A stretch of 40,560 nt of DNA. Source: Bacteroidota bacterium. Its GTDB lineage: Bacteria; Bacteroidota; Rhodothermia; Rhodothermales; Salinibacteraceae. Shown one piece after another: positions 7,225 to 15,810 of the stretch. The stretch's first letter is position 1. Every line of letters begins with the position of its first letter. The DNA is taken from NCBI GenBank assembly GCA_009908415.1, contig JAAAPH010000002.1, positions 1 through 40,560 on the forward strand. The letters are read 5' to 3'. The position numbers and the translations under genes are program-made. The notes below the pieces were generated by a model. That model saw nothing but the letters and a program-made list of their open reading frames with translations. It searched no databases and was not told the origin of the DNA.

Positions 7225-8469
7225 GTGTCCTCCTATGTCACGCACCTTGAAAGCGCGCTCGACGGGACCAACCTGGCGGCGCACACGCTGCAAACCACGC
7301 ATCGCGACCGTCCCCTCTGGGTGCGCTACGACCTGGAGGCGGTGGGCGACGCACTGACCAAGGACCGGCTCCGCGACCGCCCGCCCACGATGTGGCGCTA
7401 CCGCGAGCTGCTGCCGCCCGAATCGGACGATGCCATCGTCACGCTGGGCGAGGGGATGTCGCCGCTGCTGCCATGTCCCCGTCTCGGTGCGCAGGTGAAC
7501 GTGGGCGACCTGTGGATCAAGGACGAGGCGCAGCTGCCCACCGGCTCGTTCAAGAGCCGGGGCCTATCTGCTGCGATCACGATGGCGAAGGAGCTCGGCG
7601 TCGAGCGCGTGGCCATCCCCACGGCCGGCAATGCCGGAGGCGCCACGGCGGCCTACGCGGCGCGGGCCGGACTGGCGGCGTACGTCTTTATGCCCGAGGA
7701 CGCCCCCGCCGTCAATAAGTACGAGGCGGCACTGGCGGGCGCGCACGTCTTCCTCGTCAACGGCCTCATCACCGACTGCGGGCGCATCGTGCAGGACGGC
7801 AAGGAGCGCATGGGGTGGTTCGAGGTATCGACGCTCAAAGAGCCCTACCGCATCGAAGGCAAGAAGACGATGGGCCTGGAGCTTGCCGAGCAGTTCGATT
7901 GGGATCTACCAGACGTCATCTTGTACCCGACGGGCGGCGGCACGGGCCTCATCGGCATGTGGAAGGCGTTCAACGAGCTCGTCGAACTCGGTTGGGTGGA
8001 CCCGGATGATCTTCCGCAGATGGTCGCTGTGCAGTCGACGGGTTGCTGCCCTATCGTGCGGGCGTTCGAGGCGGGCGCGCGGTTTGCCGAGCCGTTCGAA
8101 GATCCCGCGACGATCGCGAGTGGCATCCGCGTCCCCTCCGCGCTGGGCGACTTCATGATTCTCGACGCGCTGCGCGAGAGCGGCGGCCGCGCGGTGGCCG
8201 TAGACGAGGCCCGGATCCGTGACTGGATGCAGCGCGCCGCCTCCACCGAAGGCGTGTCCGTGGGGCCGGAGGCAGCCGTGTGCGTCGGTGCCGCCGAGCG
8301 GGGCGCCGCCGAGGGCTGGATTGGCCCGGGCGACCGCGTCGTGATCTACAACTGCGGGGCGGCGCAGAAGTACCCGGACGTCATGGCGCGCGACCTGCCC
8401 CGCGTCGACAAAGACGCACCCGACTGGGACCGCATCGCGGCGGGCAGGGCGCCAACCACCGAGCGGTGA
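7225..8469 (+). CDS. thrC: threonine synthase
   Basis: The 414-residue PLP enzyme of fold type II converts O-phosphohomoserine to threonine. The PLP lysine is K110 in LPTGSFKSRG; PTAGNAGGATAAYAARAG is the asparagine-containing cofactor loop, and YPTGGGTGLIGMWKAF binds the PLP phosphate. Length matches the shorter bacterial/Thermus-type enzymes rather than the E. coli type. I chose GTG 7225, beginning SSYVTHLESALDGT, because the upstream in-frame GTG at 7165 lies in an inverted repeat and adds low-complexity residues. The gene converges on the TonB receptor gene, with 20 bases between the stops. A paralogous PLP synthase cannot be fully excluded. Confidence 0.85.
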   Translation: MSSYVTHLESALDGTNLAAHTLQTTHRDRPLWVRYDLEAVGDALTKDRLRDRPPTMWRYRELLPPESDDAIVTLGEGMSPLLPCPRLGAQVNVGDLWIKDEAQLPTGSFKSRGLSAAITMAKELGVERVAIPTAGNAGGATAAYAARAGLAAYVFMPEDAPAVNKYEAALAGAHVFLVNGLITDCGRIVQDGKERMGWFEVSTLKEPYRIEGKKTMGLELAEQFDWDLPDVILYPTGGGTGLIGMWKAFNELVELGWVDPDDLPQMVAVQSTGCCPIVRAFEAGARFAEPFEDPATIASGIRVPSALGDFMILDALRESGGRAVAVDEARIRDWMQRAASTEGVSVGPEAAVCVGAAERGAAEGWIGPGDRVVIYNCGAAQKYPDVMARDLPRVDKDAPDWDRIAAGRAPTTER

Positions 8470-8489
8470 GTACGGCCTTGCGGCCTTGT

Positions 8490-11297
8490 TCAGTAACGGA
8501 GTCCGAGGAGCACGAAGAGATGCCGGCCGGGCAGCGTGCGAGCGACGCGCGTCAGCTCTGCGCCGGTTGTGTCGAGGCTCCAGTCGAAAGGGTTTGCTCG
8601 GTCGAGCACATTGACGACGTTAAGCTGCGCCTCCACGGTGACGCCACGGACGCGCTGTTGGGCGTGCAGCCCGAGATCCAACCGCGCGAACGGCGCCAGC
8701 ACCTGATCGCCCGGGCGGTCCAGGTCGATCCCGTCCAGCGCGTCGGCGTTGGCGGTCAGTGCCGTGTAGTCGTAGTAGGCGCGGCGCAGGGCCCACGGCC
8801 GTCTCCACATGCCCTGCCAGCTTCCGCGCGCATGCAGGCCGTCGACGACCTTCAGGTCGAGATTGGTCGAGAGGCGGACCGGTTGGTTCCATGGGGCGGG
8901 AACGAAGCGCTCGCCGAACCGCCCCGGATAGCGCCGTTCGGCGCGCCCTACCTCGACGGTCGCATCGCCGGAGATCCGTGCGCCTTCTCGCTGCACGCGC
9001 AGCGCGGCGCCGTACGCATACCCTTCGCCTGCGGCCATGAACTCGGCCTGCCGGTCGAAGGTGGTAAGGGCAGCGTCGCGCGCATCGGGTAGCGGCGTGG
9101 TGTGAACCAGTCGGGCGTAATCGATCTGCAGCGTGCGGGGGTTCCACTTGTAATGGGTCTCCAGCCGTACGGTCCACGCCGCGGAGGGCATGACGAGAAC
9201 GTCCGCCGCGGCGTGATAGGCCCGGGAGGGCGACAGCGATCCATCCACCGGCAGCCAGAATTGCATCGAGGGCACGACGGCCATCGGTCCGGCGCTGCTC
9301 ACCTCCGACTGCATTGCATACTGCCGATAGAGTCCTCCTGCAAGGCGCACAGCGAGCCCTCCAAGCGGGCTCGACGGGCGGTCGTAGCGGAAGGCAAGCC
9401 GCGGCTCGGCGTACATGGTCTGCCGGGCCGGCAGGTAGGTCAGCCGCGTGCCCGCTGTCACCGTGGTCCCCACGCCGAGTGACGCCTCGGCTTCCACGTG
9501 ACTGCCCACTTGCCACGTGTTCACGCGATAGTCCAGTGCACCGAGAAATCGGTTGCGGACCGCTACGTGCCCTTGCAGGTACTGCGGCGCGACGGCGGCG
9601 TGCAGGCGATACCGTGGCGACAGGCTGATCTCTGCCGCGACACGGCCGCCCCACTCGCGGAATCGGTTGCCCTCTGCCGTATGATCCAGCGCCTCGATGT
9701 CGGGCAGGCTTGCCAGGTCGCCCGGACGCGCCGGACGCGCTGCATGCAACAGGGAATCGCGCATGCCGAAGAGCGAGTGCGAGTCATGCTGGCTGCCGTA
9801 CAGTTGGGCGCTCCCCATCAGACGGGCGCCCGCCAGCCACTTGTAATGCGCCTGGACCACCGTGTTGTCCCACCCGGTGCGGCCTCGGGACGTAATCAGG
9901 CGCGGCTGATCGTGTCCAGCGAGAATGCTCGACGCGTCGGTACCCATCCGGTTGGTGCCGTGGTAGGCGGACACGTTCACGTAGTGGAAGGGCGAAAGCG
10001 CTTGCTGGACCGCACCGTGCACGTCCGCGAACTGCACGTGCGGCACCGGGTGCTGCGTGAGGAGCGGACCGGGTGAGGCGTCTGGATCGATCCACCACGC
10101 CGTCAGCGTTGGATCGGGGTGCGTCCAGCTCGCGAGCCGATGGTGAAGCGCCGGCGACTGATAGGCGTCCCAGACGCTCGTGCGCGCCGCAACCATGGCA
10201 TGCCCCGTTGTGGCGCCACGACGGGGCCAATTCGTTTGAGCGCGGCCGTTCACGCTTACGAGGTCAGCGCTGGCCGTAGCGTAGCGGCTGTTGGATCGCG
10301 ACAAGTCATGATCTGCCGTGATGACGCCCGCCGTGTAGCTCCCATGGCGGGCCGGGAAGCCGGCCTTGTGCGTGGTGATGCGACCGAGCGCCTCGGAACT
10401 GAACGCAGAGAGCAGCCCGCCGAGCGAGACCGGCTCCCGGACGGGCACCCCATCGAGCAGGGTCACGTGCTCGCCGGCGTCACTGCCCTGCACGTGAAGC
10501 TCGGCCCGCGGGCGGTTGAGCGATACCCCGACCTGCCGACTCATGCTGCGGATGACATCCGGCGTGCCGATGCTCGCCGCGTGCTTCAGGGCGCCGGGCG
10601 CATGTTCGCTCTGCCCGAGCGTCGACGACGGGAGGCGCTGCTGCAGTCCGTCGATGACGAGCGGCTCGGCGATGAGCGGTTTCGGCGTCAGCGATACACG
10701 CACCGACTGCCGGCCGGCCGGTGGGACCCATACGCTGTCTACCGCCGGCGCGTAGCCCACGTAGGTGATGACGAGCCGGTGGGGCCCTGCCAGCACGTCG
10801 GCAAAGTTGAACTGCCCGGCCTGGTTGGTCGCCATGCCCGTCGAGGCCTCGGCGAGCAGCACGTTCGCCTGCGGCAGCGGCTCGCCCGTGGCGGCATCGA
10901 CGACGGTCCCAACGATGCGGCCCACCGCAGCGGGCGCACGAAACGTTTCGACCAGCAGGTAGGTCCCGCTCGACGTCAGGAGGTAGTCGACACCGGTGCC
11001 CGCCAGGATACAACGCAGCAGCGCCTCGGCCGTGGCGTCGCGCCGCTGGCAGTACACGCTGCGGCCTCCGACCAGCTCATTCGAATAGGCGATGTCGGTA
11101 CCCGTTCGCCGGACAAACTGCTGGAGGGCCTCGTCAAGGGGCACATCGCGCAGGGCCATGGTATATCGCACCGCAGCGGCTCCTTCGTCGGCCCGTTGCG
11201 CCTGTGCGGGGACGGCGATCAGCCACAGCCCGACCGCCATGGCCCCGAGCACACGCAACGGCGTCCACGAAAAAGAGGGGACTAGCACATTCAACAT
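8490..11297 (-). CDS. STN-domain TonB-dependent receptor (FecA-like)
   Basis: The 935-residue outer-membrane protein has a signal peptide ending AQAQ (about residue 34), then an STN (secretin/TonB N-terminal) domain (about 40-115, VRYTMALRDVPLDEALQQF), a carboxypeptidase-regulatory-like beta domain (about 126-205, GRIVGTVVDAATGEPLPQANVLL), a plug domain with ELHVQGSDAGEHVTLLDGVPV, and a long beta-barrel ending VLLGLRY with a terminal aromatic residue. STN domains pass the ligand signal across the periplasm to a FecR-type anti-sigma factor. FecR and an ECF sigma factor are encoded just upstream on the same strand, so the three form a cell-surface signalling unit. The ligand is not readable from sequence. 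Confidence 0.9.
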   Translation of the reverse strand: MLNVLVPSFSWTPLRVLGAMAVGLWLIAVPAQAQRADEGAAAVRYTMALRDVPLDEALQQFVRRTGTDIAYSNELVGGRSVYCQRRDATAEALLRCILAGTGVDYLLTSSGTYLLVETFRAPAAVGRIVGTVVDAATGEPLPQANVLLAEASTGMATNQAGQFNFADVLAGPHRLVITYVGYAPAVDSVWVPPAGRQSVRVSLTPKPLIAEPLVIDGLQQRLPSSTLGQSEHAPGALKHAASIGTPDVIRSMSRQVGVSLNRPRAELHVQGSDAGEHVTLLDGVPVREPVSLGGLLSAFSSEALGRITTHKAGFPARHGSYTAGVITADHDLSRSNSRYATASADLVSVNGRAQTNWPRRGATTGHAMVAARTSVWDAYQSPALHHRLASWTHPDPTLTAWWIDPDASPGPLLTQHPVPHVQFADVHGAVQQALSPFHYVNVSAYHGTNRMGTDASSILAGHDQPRLITSRGRTGWDNTVVQAHYKWLAGARLMGSAQLYGSQHDSHSLFGMRDSLLHAARPARPGDLASLPDIEALDHTAEGNRFREWGGRVAAEISLSPRYRLHAAVAPQYLQGHVAVRNRFLGALDYRVNTWQVGSHVEAEASLGVGTTVTAGTRLTYLPARQTMYAEPRLAFRYDRPSSPLGGLAVRLAGGLYRQYAMQSEVSSAGPMAVVPSMQFWLPVDGSLSPSRAYHAAADVLVMPSAAWTVRLETHYKWNPRTLQIDYARLVHTTPLPDARDAALTTFDRQAEFMAAGEGYAYGAALRVQREGARISGDATVEVGRAERRYPGRFGERFVPAPWNQPVRLSTNLDLKVVDGLHARGSWQGMWRRPWALRRAYYDYTALTANADALDGIDLDRPGDQVLAPFARLDLGLHAQQRVRGVTVEAQLNVVNVLDRANPFDWSLDTTGAELTRVARTLPGRHLFVLLGLRY

Positions 11298-11372
11298 CGG
11301 GGCGTTGGGCGTCGAGAGGCAGGAAACACAAAGGCGCGGTCCACCCTGCGAGGCGCCTGCAGCAGGTCGGCG

Positions 11373-12437
11373 CTATGGGACGAGGGCGTAGCCGTCGTTC
11401 ATCTGCTGGTAACGCAGGCCCTGGATGACGGCAATGTCGCGCAGAATATCTTCGAGGCGTACGGTGCGACCGTAATGCAGTGTCATGGTTTCCGTCTGCG
11501 CAGCGGGCACGCCGAGGCGGATGGCTGCTCCGAACTGGATTTCGAGCTCGTGGAGAATGGTCGGCAAGGCGGCGTTCCGTATGGCAAACCCGCCTTCTCG
11601 CCACGCGGCCAGGTACTTCGGATCGAGCGGCGCCGGCGCCGTGGGAGCGGCGTCCTGTCCGGCAAGGCGGCTCTGCTGGCCCGCCTCATCAAGGATGACG
11701 CCCGATGCCACACGGTCGGCAGCCGCTCGCGTAATGAATCGCACACGGCCTGAGCGAAGGGCGACGTCGGTAACGGGCGTCTCCCCCTGCAAGCGCGCCC
11801 GCACGTTGAACGTGGTGCCCAGCACCTCCACGGCCGCGTTGGACGTCTCGACGCGGAAGGGGCGCGCCGCCGGCTGCACCGAGAAGAACGCCTCGCCGCG
11901 CAGCGTCACCTGGCGCGCAGCAGCGTCCAGGCCGGGCAGCGACGAAAAGCCGCGCGCGTAGGTCAGCGTCGTCGCCCCGTTCAGCTCGGCCGTCGATCCG
12001 TCTGGCAGCGTAACGGTGGCCTGTTCGCCCGCGGCCGTCTGGACTGTAACGGGCTGGCGCCACCATAGCACCGCGCCGAGCGCCACGCAGAGCACCACGG
12101 CGGCTGCCACCCCGAGCCGGCGCGTCCAGGAGCGACGCGCCCGTGCGCGTGCCGACGGGCGCGGGGGCCGGTCGGACGAGCGTCGTGCCGGCGGGGGCTC
12201 CGCCGGGCCGATGTCGTCTGTCGATTCAGGCGACTCAGCCGGGGCATCCAGGCCGTCAGCCAGGTCGTCCCATGCCGCATCGACAGAGAACGCTGCATCG
12301 GTGGCCGTGTCAGCCCGGCGGAGGAGCCGCCAGAGGGCGGCATAGTCCTGTCGTGCGTCCTCACTCTCGGCGAGGTCGCTCAGCTCGTCGGGCAGGCCAT
12401 GCGCGTCCGAATGGGGAGGCCGTCCATCCTTGTCCAT
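11373..12437 (-). CDS. FecR-family anti-sigma factor
   Basis: The 354-residue protein has a cytoplasmic N-terminal part (about 1-105) of acidic and then Arg/Pro-rich sequence with a helix typical of sigma-binding domains (DYAALWRLLRRADTATDAAF). One transmembrane helix follows (about 108-128, RRLGVAAAVVLCVALGAVLWW), then a periplasmic FecR domain (VTLPDGSTAELNGATTLTYARGF, VTLRGEAFFSVQPAARPFRVETSNAAVEVLGTTFNV) and a C-terminal STN-like domain (PTILHELEIQFGAAIRL). It would hold the ECF sigma factor inactive until the TonB receptor signals. It lies 91 bases after the sigma gene and 75 before the receptor gene. Confidence 0.9.
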   Translation of the reverse strand: MDKDGRPPHSDAHGLPDELSDLAESEDARQDYAALWRLLRRADTATDAAFSVDAAWDDLADGLDAPAESPESTDDIGPAEPPPARRSSDRPPRPSARARARRSWTRRLGVAAAVVLCVALGAVLWWRQPVTVQTAAGEQATVTLPDGSTAELNGATTLTYARGFSSLPGLDAAARQVTLRGEAFFSVQPAARPFRVETSNAAVEVLGTTFNVRARLQGETPVTDVALRSGRVRFITRAAADRVASGVILDEAGQQSRLAGQDAAPTAPAPLDPKYLAAWREGGFAIRNAALPTILHELEIQFGAAIRLGVPAAQTETMTLHYGRTVRLEDILRDIAVIQGLRYQQMNDGYALVP

Positions 12438-12528
12438 GAGGCATCCAGGCAGGCGTCGTGCGGGGAAAAGCGAGGGGGTAAATCGGTCGGGGCGTTTCGC
12501 TCCAATGATCAGGAGAGATACGGTCGCA

Positions 12529-13188
12529 TCAAGTCAGCAGGTCCGGGCGGTGCGTCCGCAACCGCTCGCGCAACCGCTCCATGGCCCGTACGATATGATT
12601 GTTGACCGTGTGCGGCGAGATGTTCATAAGGTCCGCAATCGCTTCGTGGCTCAGCCCGTCGATGCGCCGCAGGGTCAGCGCCTCGCGCTGGCGGGGGGGG
12701 AGATCACTGATCCAGCGATCGAGCAGGTCGCGCAGTTGCTCCGCGTCGAGGGCGTCATCCGGCGCGGGCGGCGCGGTGTCGAAGTCGCCGGGCTGGAGCA
12801 GTTCCTCGTTGCTCCGCCGGACGCGCTCGTCGCGCAGCGTGTTGTACACGCGATGACGCGCCATCTGAAAGATGTACCCTCGGAGCGAATCCACCTCGGA
12901 GAGGGTTTCGCGGGCGGCCCAGAGCTTTGCAAACGTGTCCTGCGTGATGTCGTACGCAACGGCATCGGACGATACCATACCGCGCACGAACCGGAAGACG
13001 CGCTTGGAAAGGCGACGAAACACCTGTTCGAACGCGTCTCGGTCGGACCGGCCCAGTCGCTGCCGCAGCCGCCCAAGAGACGCCTCCGGGTGGGGCGAGG
13101 TGGAGACCACATCGTCCGGCTCGTCCGGGTCGGTGCGCTCGTCCGGGTCGGTACGTTCGACAGACCCTTCAGCCATGAACGCTGGCAT
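12529..13188 (-). CDS. ECF-type RNA polymerase sigma factor
   Basis: The ~219-residue protein has region 2 (about 50-115, DAFEQVFRRLSKRVFRFVRG, then DITQDTFAKLWAARE) and region 4 (about 155-210, DLPPRQREALTLRRIDGLSHEAIADLMNISPHTVNNHIVRAMERLR), as in RpoE/FecI-type sigma factors. An unusual acidic N-terminal extension has a repeated ERTDPDE unit coded by a short tandem repeat around 13125-13165. Starts at 13230, 13188 and 13176 are all possible; I chose 13188 as a compromise because none has a Shine-Dalgarno site. FecR and the STN TonB receptor follow on the same strand. A decayed copy of its N-terminal region lies at 15421-15560. Confidence 0.88.
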   Translation of the reverse strand: MPAFMAEGSVERTDPDERTDPDEPDDVVSTSPHPEASLGRLRQRLGRSDRDAFEQVFRRLSKRVFRFVRGMVSSDAVAYDITQDTFAKLWAARETLSEVDSLRGYIFQMARHRVYNTLRDERVRRSNEELLQPGDFDTAPPAPDDALDAEQLRDLLDRWISDLPPRQREALTLRRIDGLSHEAIADLMNISPHTVNNHIVRAMERLRERLRTHRPDLLT

Positions 13189-13286
13189 CGTCGAATGGGC
13201 GGGAATGGCGAGCGGGGTACACTCACGCATGGCAGGCGTATCTCTATGCAGGGGGCGAGATCCCGTTCCGCACCGCGCGCCGAGCC

Positions 13287-13305
13287 GCTCCCGATGAACG
13301 GGAGC
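13287..13305. other. hairpin between fasciclin gene and sigma gene
   Basis: GCTCCCG (13287-13293) pairs with CGGGAGC (13299-13305) around five bases. It follows the fasciclin stop on the minus strand and precedes the sigma start. There is no T-run, so it may only weaken read-through. Confidence 0.4.
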
Positions 13306-13360
13306 CGACCCGGCGCGTGGCACAGGGAACATACCCAACACGGGGTGTCCGCCCCGCCGA

Positions 13361-15193
13361 TCAGTTGCTCGGCGGGATGAGTACCGTGTCGATGCCATGG
13401 ATCACACCATTCGACGCCTCCACGTCCGGTGCGACGACGCTGGCATCGTCCGCGTTCGGGTTGATGGTCACCTCCGACCCACTGCGCACGACGGTCACGT
13501 CAGCCCCTTCCAGCGTAGGAAGCGCGGTTTCCGACGTCGGCACATCCGCAGCGAAGAAGACGTCATCGAGCACGTGATACTGGAGGATATCCGCTGCATT
13601 GCTCGGAATCTCGCTGCTATCGATTGTGCCATTGTCATTCGCATCGAGGGCAGCCAGGAACGCTGCATTCGTCGGGGCAAAGACCGTGATGCCGTCCTCC
13701 CCGTCCGGGCCCGGGCCGCTCAGCGCGTCGGCCAGGCCGGCTTCGCCGACGAGGTCCGCCAGGATGCTGAAGTCCGAGGTCACCGTCGCCCGCTCCACGA
13801 CCGTGCGGTTGGTGAGTAGCACATCATCGATGAGGTGCGCCACCCCGTTGGAGGCTGCGACATCGGGGGTCGTCACCTGGGCGCCATCGACGAAGACGTT
13901 GCCGTCGCTGATGGAGATTGTGATGTCGTCGCCCTGGACGGTGGTAAAGGTGTCCCCGTCGCTCAGATCGCCCGAGAAGACGGCCGCGCCCTGCACGACG
14001 TGAAAGCCCAACACCTCTTCCAGCACCATCGGATTATCGAGGAGGTACTCTACATCGTACGGCGCGAAGGACGCGTCTTCGGGCGCGAACACCGTAAAGG
14101 TGGCGGCGTCATCGGCCAGCGTGGCGTCGAGGCCTACCGCGCCCAACGCTGCATTCAGCGTGCTGAGCGACGACGTCTCGCTCACGAGGCCAGCCAGCGA
14201 AGGCGGCTGGAGGGTCGGCGGCACGAGGACGCCGTCAATCTGGTGGATGATGCCATTGCTGGCCCGCTGGTCCAGGTTCTCCAGGTCGAGCGTGGCCTGC
14301 CCACCGTTCAACGAGATGGAGCCGTCTGCCTCTTCGCGAAACGTGATCTCTTCGCCTTGATTCGTCGCCACGCTTACCTCGCCCCCATTGTCGGCCAGCA
14401 GTTGGAGCAGAGCGGCGGAGTCGGTGATGCCGTCGAGCGTGTGATACTGCAGAATGGCCTGAACCTCCGTGTCGCTGAAGCCGCTCAGGTCGGCCGCCCC
14501 AAACGCCGCATTGTTGGGCGCAAACGTCGTCCACTCGTTGTTCGGGTCGTTGAACGCGTCGGCGAGGCCGGCTTGGTCGATCGCGTTGTAGAGTGACTCG
14601 GTGGCGTTCGTCACCAGCAGTCGCTCGCCCGCGGTGCGGTTGGTAAGCAAGACGTCGTCGATGATGTGGACGACGCCGTTGGAGGCTTCGACGTCGGCGG
14701 TCGTCACCTGGGCGCCATTGACGAAAACGCTGCCGTCGCGAATGGAGACCGTGATGTCGTCGCCCTGGACGGTGGTAAAGGTGTCCCCGTCACTCAGGTC
14801 GCCTGCCAGTGCGGCCGCCCCCTGCACGACGTGAAACTGGAGCACTTCGCTGAGCAGATCGGTATTGCCGACCAGGAAGTCCACGTCGTAGGCGTCGAAC
14901 GCGGCATTGGCCGGGGCAAAGACGGTGAACGTGGCGTTTTCGTCGGCCAGCGTGGCGTCGAGGCCCGCGGCTTCCAAGGCAGCGACCAGCGTGGTGAGGT
15001 TGTCTTGGTCGGCGGCCAGTTCAGCGATGGAGGCGGGATCCGTCGTGGGAGGAGTCACCATACCATCGTCATCATCGCCGTCACAGCCTGCGGTGACGAG
15101 GGCCATCGTAAGCAGAACCGCAAGCAGTCCGGTCCACCGTCCGACGCGAGCAGATACCGAGGAGTTGGAAAATATATTACGGAGAGGGTCCAT
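13361..15193 (-). CDS. fasciclin-domain lipoprotein with four FAS1 domains
   Basis: The 610-residue protein starts MDPLRNIF at 15193 and has a lipoprotein signal peptide with lipobox ALVTAGC (Cys about 37), followed by an acidic DGDDDDG stretch. Four FAS1 domains follow (roughly 48-175, 178-315, 318-450, 453-610), each with a TVFAPxNxAF-like H1 motif, an ILQYHV or VLGFHVVQG segment and an ASNGVxHxID H2 motif. Domains alternate in two types (A-B-A-B), so a two-domain unit has doubled. The last domain carries an EF-hand-like loop (DANDNGTIDSSE) that fits calcium binding. FAS1 domains mediate adhesion at the cell surface. The protein is a paralog of the six-domain protein upstream. A frame from 15238 would only add residues before the signal peptide. 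Confidence 0.92.
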   Translation of the reverse strand: MDPLRNIFSNSSVSARVGRWTGLLAVLLTMALVTAGCDGDDDDGMVTPPTTDPASIAELAADQDNLTTLVAALEAAGLDATLADENATFTVFAPANAAFDAYDVDFLVGNTDLLSEVLQFHVVQGAAALAGDLSDGDTFTTVQGDDITVSIRDGSVFVNGAQVTTADVEASNGVVHIIDDVLLTNRTAGERLLVTNATESLYNAIDQAGLADAFNDPNNEWTTFAPNNAAFGAADLSGFSDTEVQAILQYHTLDGITDSAALLQLLADNGGEVSVATNQGEEITFREEADGSISLNGGQATLDLENLDQRASNGIIHQIDGVLVPPTLQPPSLAGLVSETSSLSTLNAALGAVGLDATLADDAATFTVFAPEDASFAPYDVEYLLDNPMVLEEVLGFHVVQGAAVFSGDLSDGDTFTTVQGDDITISISDGNVFVDGAQVTTPDVAASNGVAHLIDDVLLTNRTVVERATVTSDFSILADLVGEAGLADALSGPGPDGEDGITVFAPTNAAFLAALDANDNGTIDSSEIPSNAADILQYHVLDDVFFAADVPTSETALPTLEGADVTVVRSGSEVTINPNADDASVVAPDVEASNGVIHGIDTVLIPPSN

Positions 15194-15270
15194 GGGAGCA
15201 TGGGGTTGATTCAGGGAAGGTGTATGAAGAGACCGCATTGGCGTTCGGTCTCAGCGCATGTGCACGTTGT

Positions 15271-15327
15271 CGACACGAGCGCCCCCCTACGACAACCAGT
15301 GCCCGCATGAAACAAACCCGTAACGCC
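15271..15327 (-). promoter_or_regulatory. conserved 57-bp block upstream of the four-domain fasciclin gene
   Basis: This block matches 18628-18684 at 49 of 57 positions, with an unbroken 20-base core at 15271-15290. It ends 77 bases before the start codon, nearly the same distance as in the paralog. Both contain GTTACGG and TTTGTT on the coding strand. Conservation of position and sequence in otherwise diverged upstream DNA suggests a promoter or operator. The neighbouring ECF sigma factor is one candidate for its recognition, but this is inference. Confidence 0.5.
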
Positions 15328-15420
15328 CAGCGCTCCTCTGCGCCGTGTCGACGCCCTTGTTGCCGCTTTACGCCCGTCTCACGGGGACAAGGAAGCACAC
15401 ATATTCCCCGATTCTCTTCT

Positions 15421-15560
15421 GGAAGGCGTCCTTGGAAAGGCGACGAGACACCCGCTCGAACGCGTCTTGGTCGGACCGGCACAGTCGCTGGTGCAAGAGG
15501 TCAAGTGCCCCCTCAGGCTGGAGGCGGACAACCTCCCCCCTCTCCCGTTTGGCTCGCCAA
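15421..15560 (-). pseudogene. decayed N-terminal fragment of an ECF sigma factor gene
   Basis: Bases 15431-15495 match the intact sigma gene (13002-13066) at roughly 88% identity. Read on the minus strand, the frame gives EGALDLLHQRLCRSDQDAFE then RVSRRLSKDAF, against RLRQRLGRSDRDAFEQVFRRLSKRVF in the intact protein. The similarity breaks off after SKDAF and soon reaches a stop, so regions 2.3 to 4 are missing. It lies between the two fasciclin genes, exactly where the functional sigma gene lies relative to the second one. This is the scar of a tandem duplication of a fasciclin-sigma unit. Confidence 0.75.
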
Positions 15561-15580
15561 GGCAGGGCCGCTCGGAGGGC

Positions 15581-15620
15581 CAGTCAGGCGCAGGAGAATC
15601 CAGTCAGGCGCAGGAGAATA
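15581..15620. repeat. tandem 20-bp direct repeat
   Basis: CAGTCAGGCGCAGGAGAAT occurs at 15581-15599 and again at 15601-15619, giving two adjacent 20-base units that differ only at the last base. It lies in the non-coding stretch between the fasciclin genes, just beyond the sigma remnant. Confidence 0.75.
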
Positions 15621-15706
15621 CATCACCGAGCGGTGAGCCGGCGTACGCCGAGGCCGATCTGCGGCAATAGCGCCCTGCTACCAGGCCACCAACCCCGTTC
15701 AACGGC

Positions 15707-15747
15707 GCGTGCCGAGCCCCCGTGATGAGCAGGGCGGCTCGGCACGC
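15707..15747. terminator. 12-bp stem hairpin after six-domain fasciclin gene
   Basis: GCGTGCCGAGCC (15707-15718) is perfectly complementary to GGCTCGGCACGC (15736-15747), with a 17-base loop. It lies about 65 bases beyond the stop of the six-domain fasciclin gene on the minus strand. There is no T-tract, so termination would not be of the simple intrinsic kind; it could protect the 3' end. Confidence 0.5.
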
Positions 15748-15810
15748 GGCACGGAGGATCGATGACAGCGCGGCGATTCGACGTAGGCGCATGCCGCCGA
15801 GTTGGTCCAA

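Larger units (their letters stand above)
15194..15810. other. 617-bp gap between the two fasciclin genes
   Basis: No intact gene is visible. From low to high coordinate it holds the leader and conserved upstream block of the four-domain fasciclin gene, the ECF sigma remnant, the tandem 20-bp repeat and a strong hairpin (15707-15747). Short frames here have no family similarity. Confidence 0.6.

Noticed and set aside
12438-13380. Plus-strand frames opposite the ECF sigma gene
   Set aside because: The minus-strand frame has complete sigma regions 2 and 4; the plus frames have no recognisable motif.
15177-15482. 101-codon minus-strand frame over the sigma remnant
   Set aside because: It is not in the frame that matches the sigma protein, and contains no recognisable domain.
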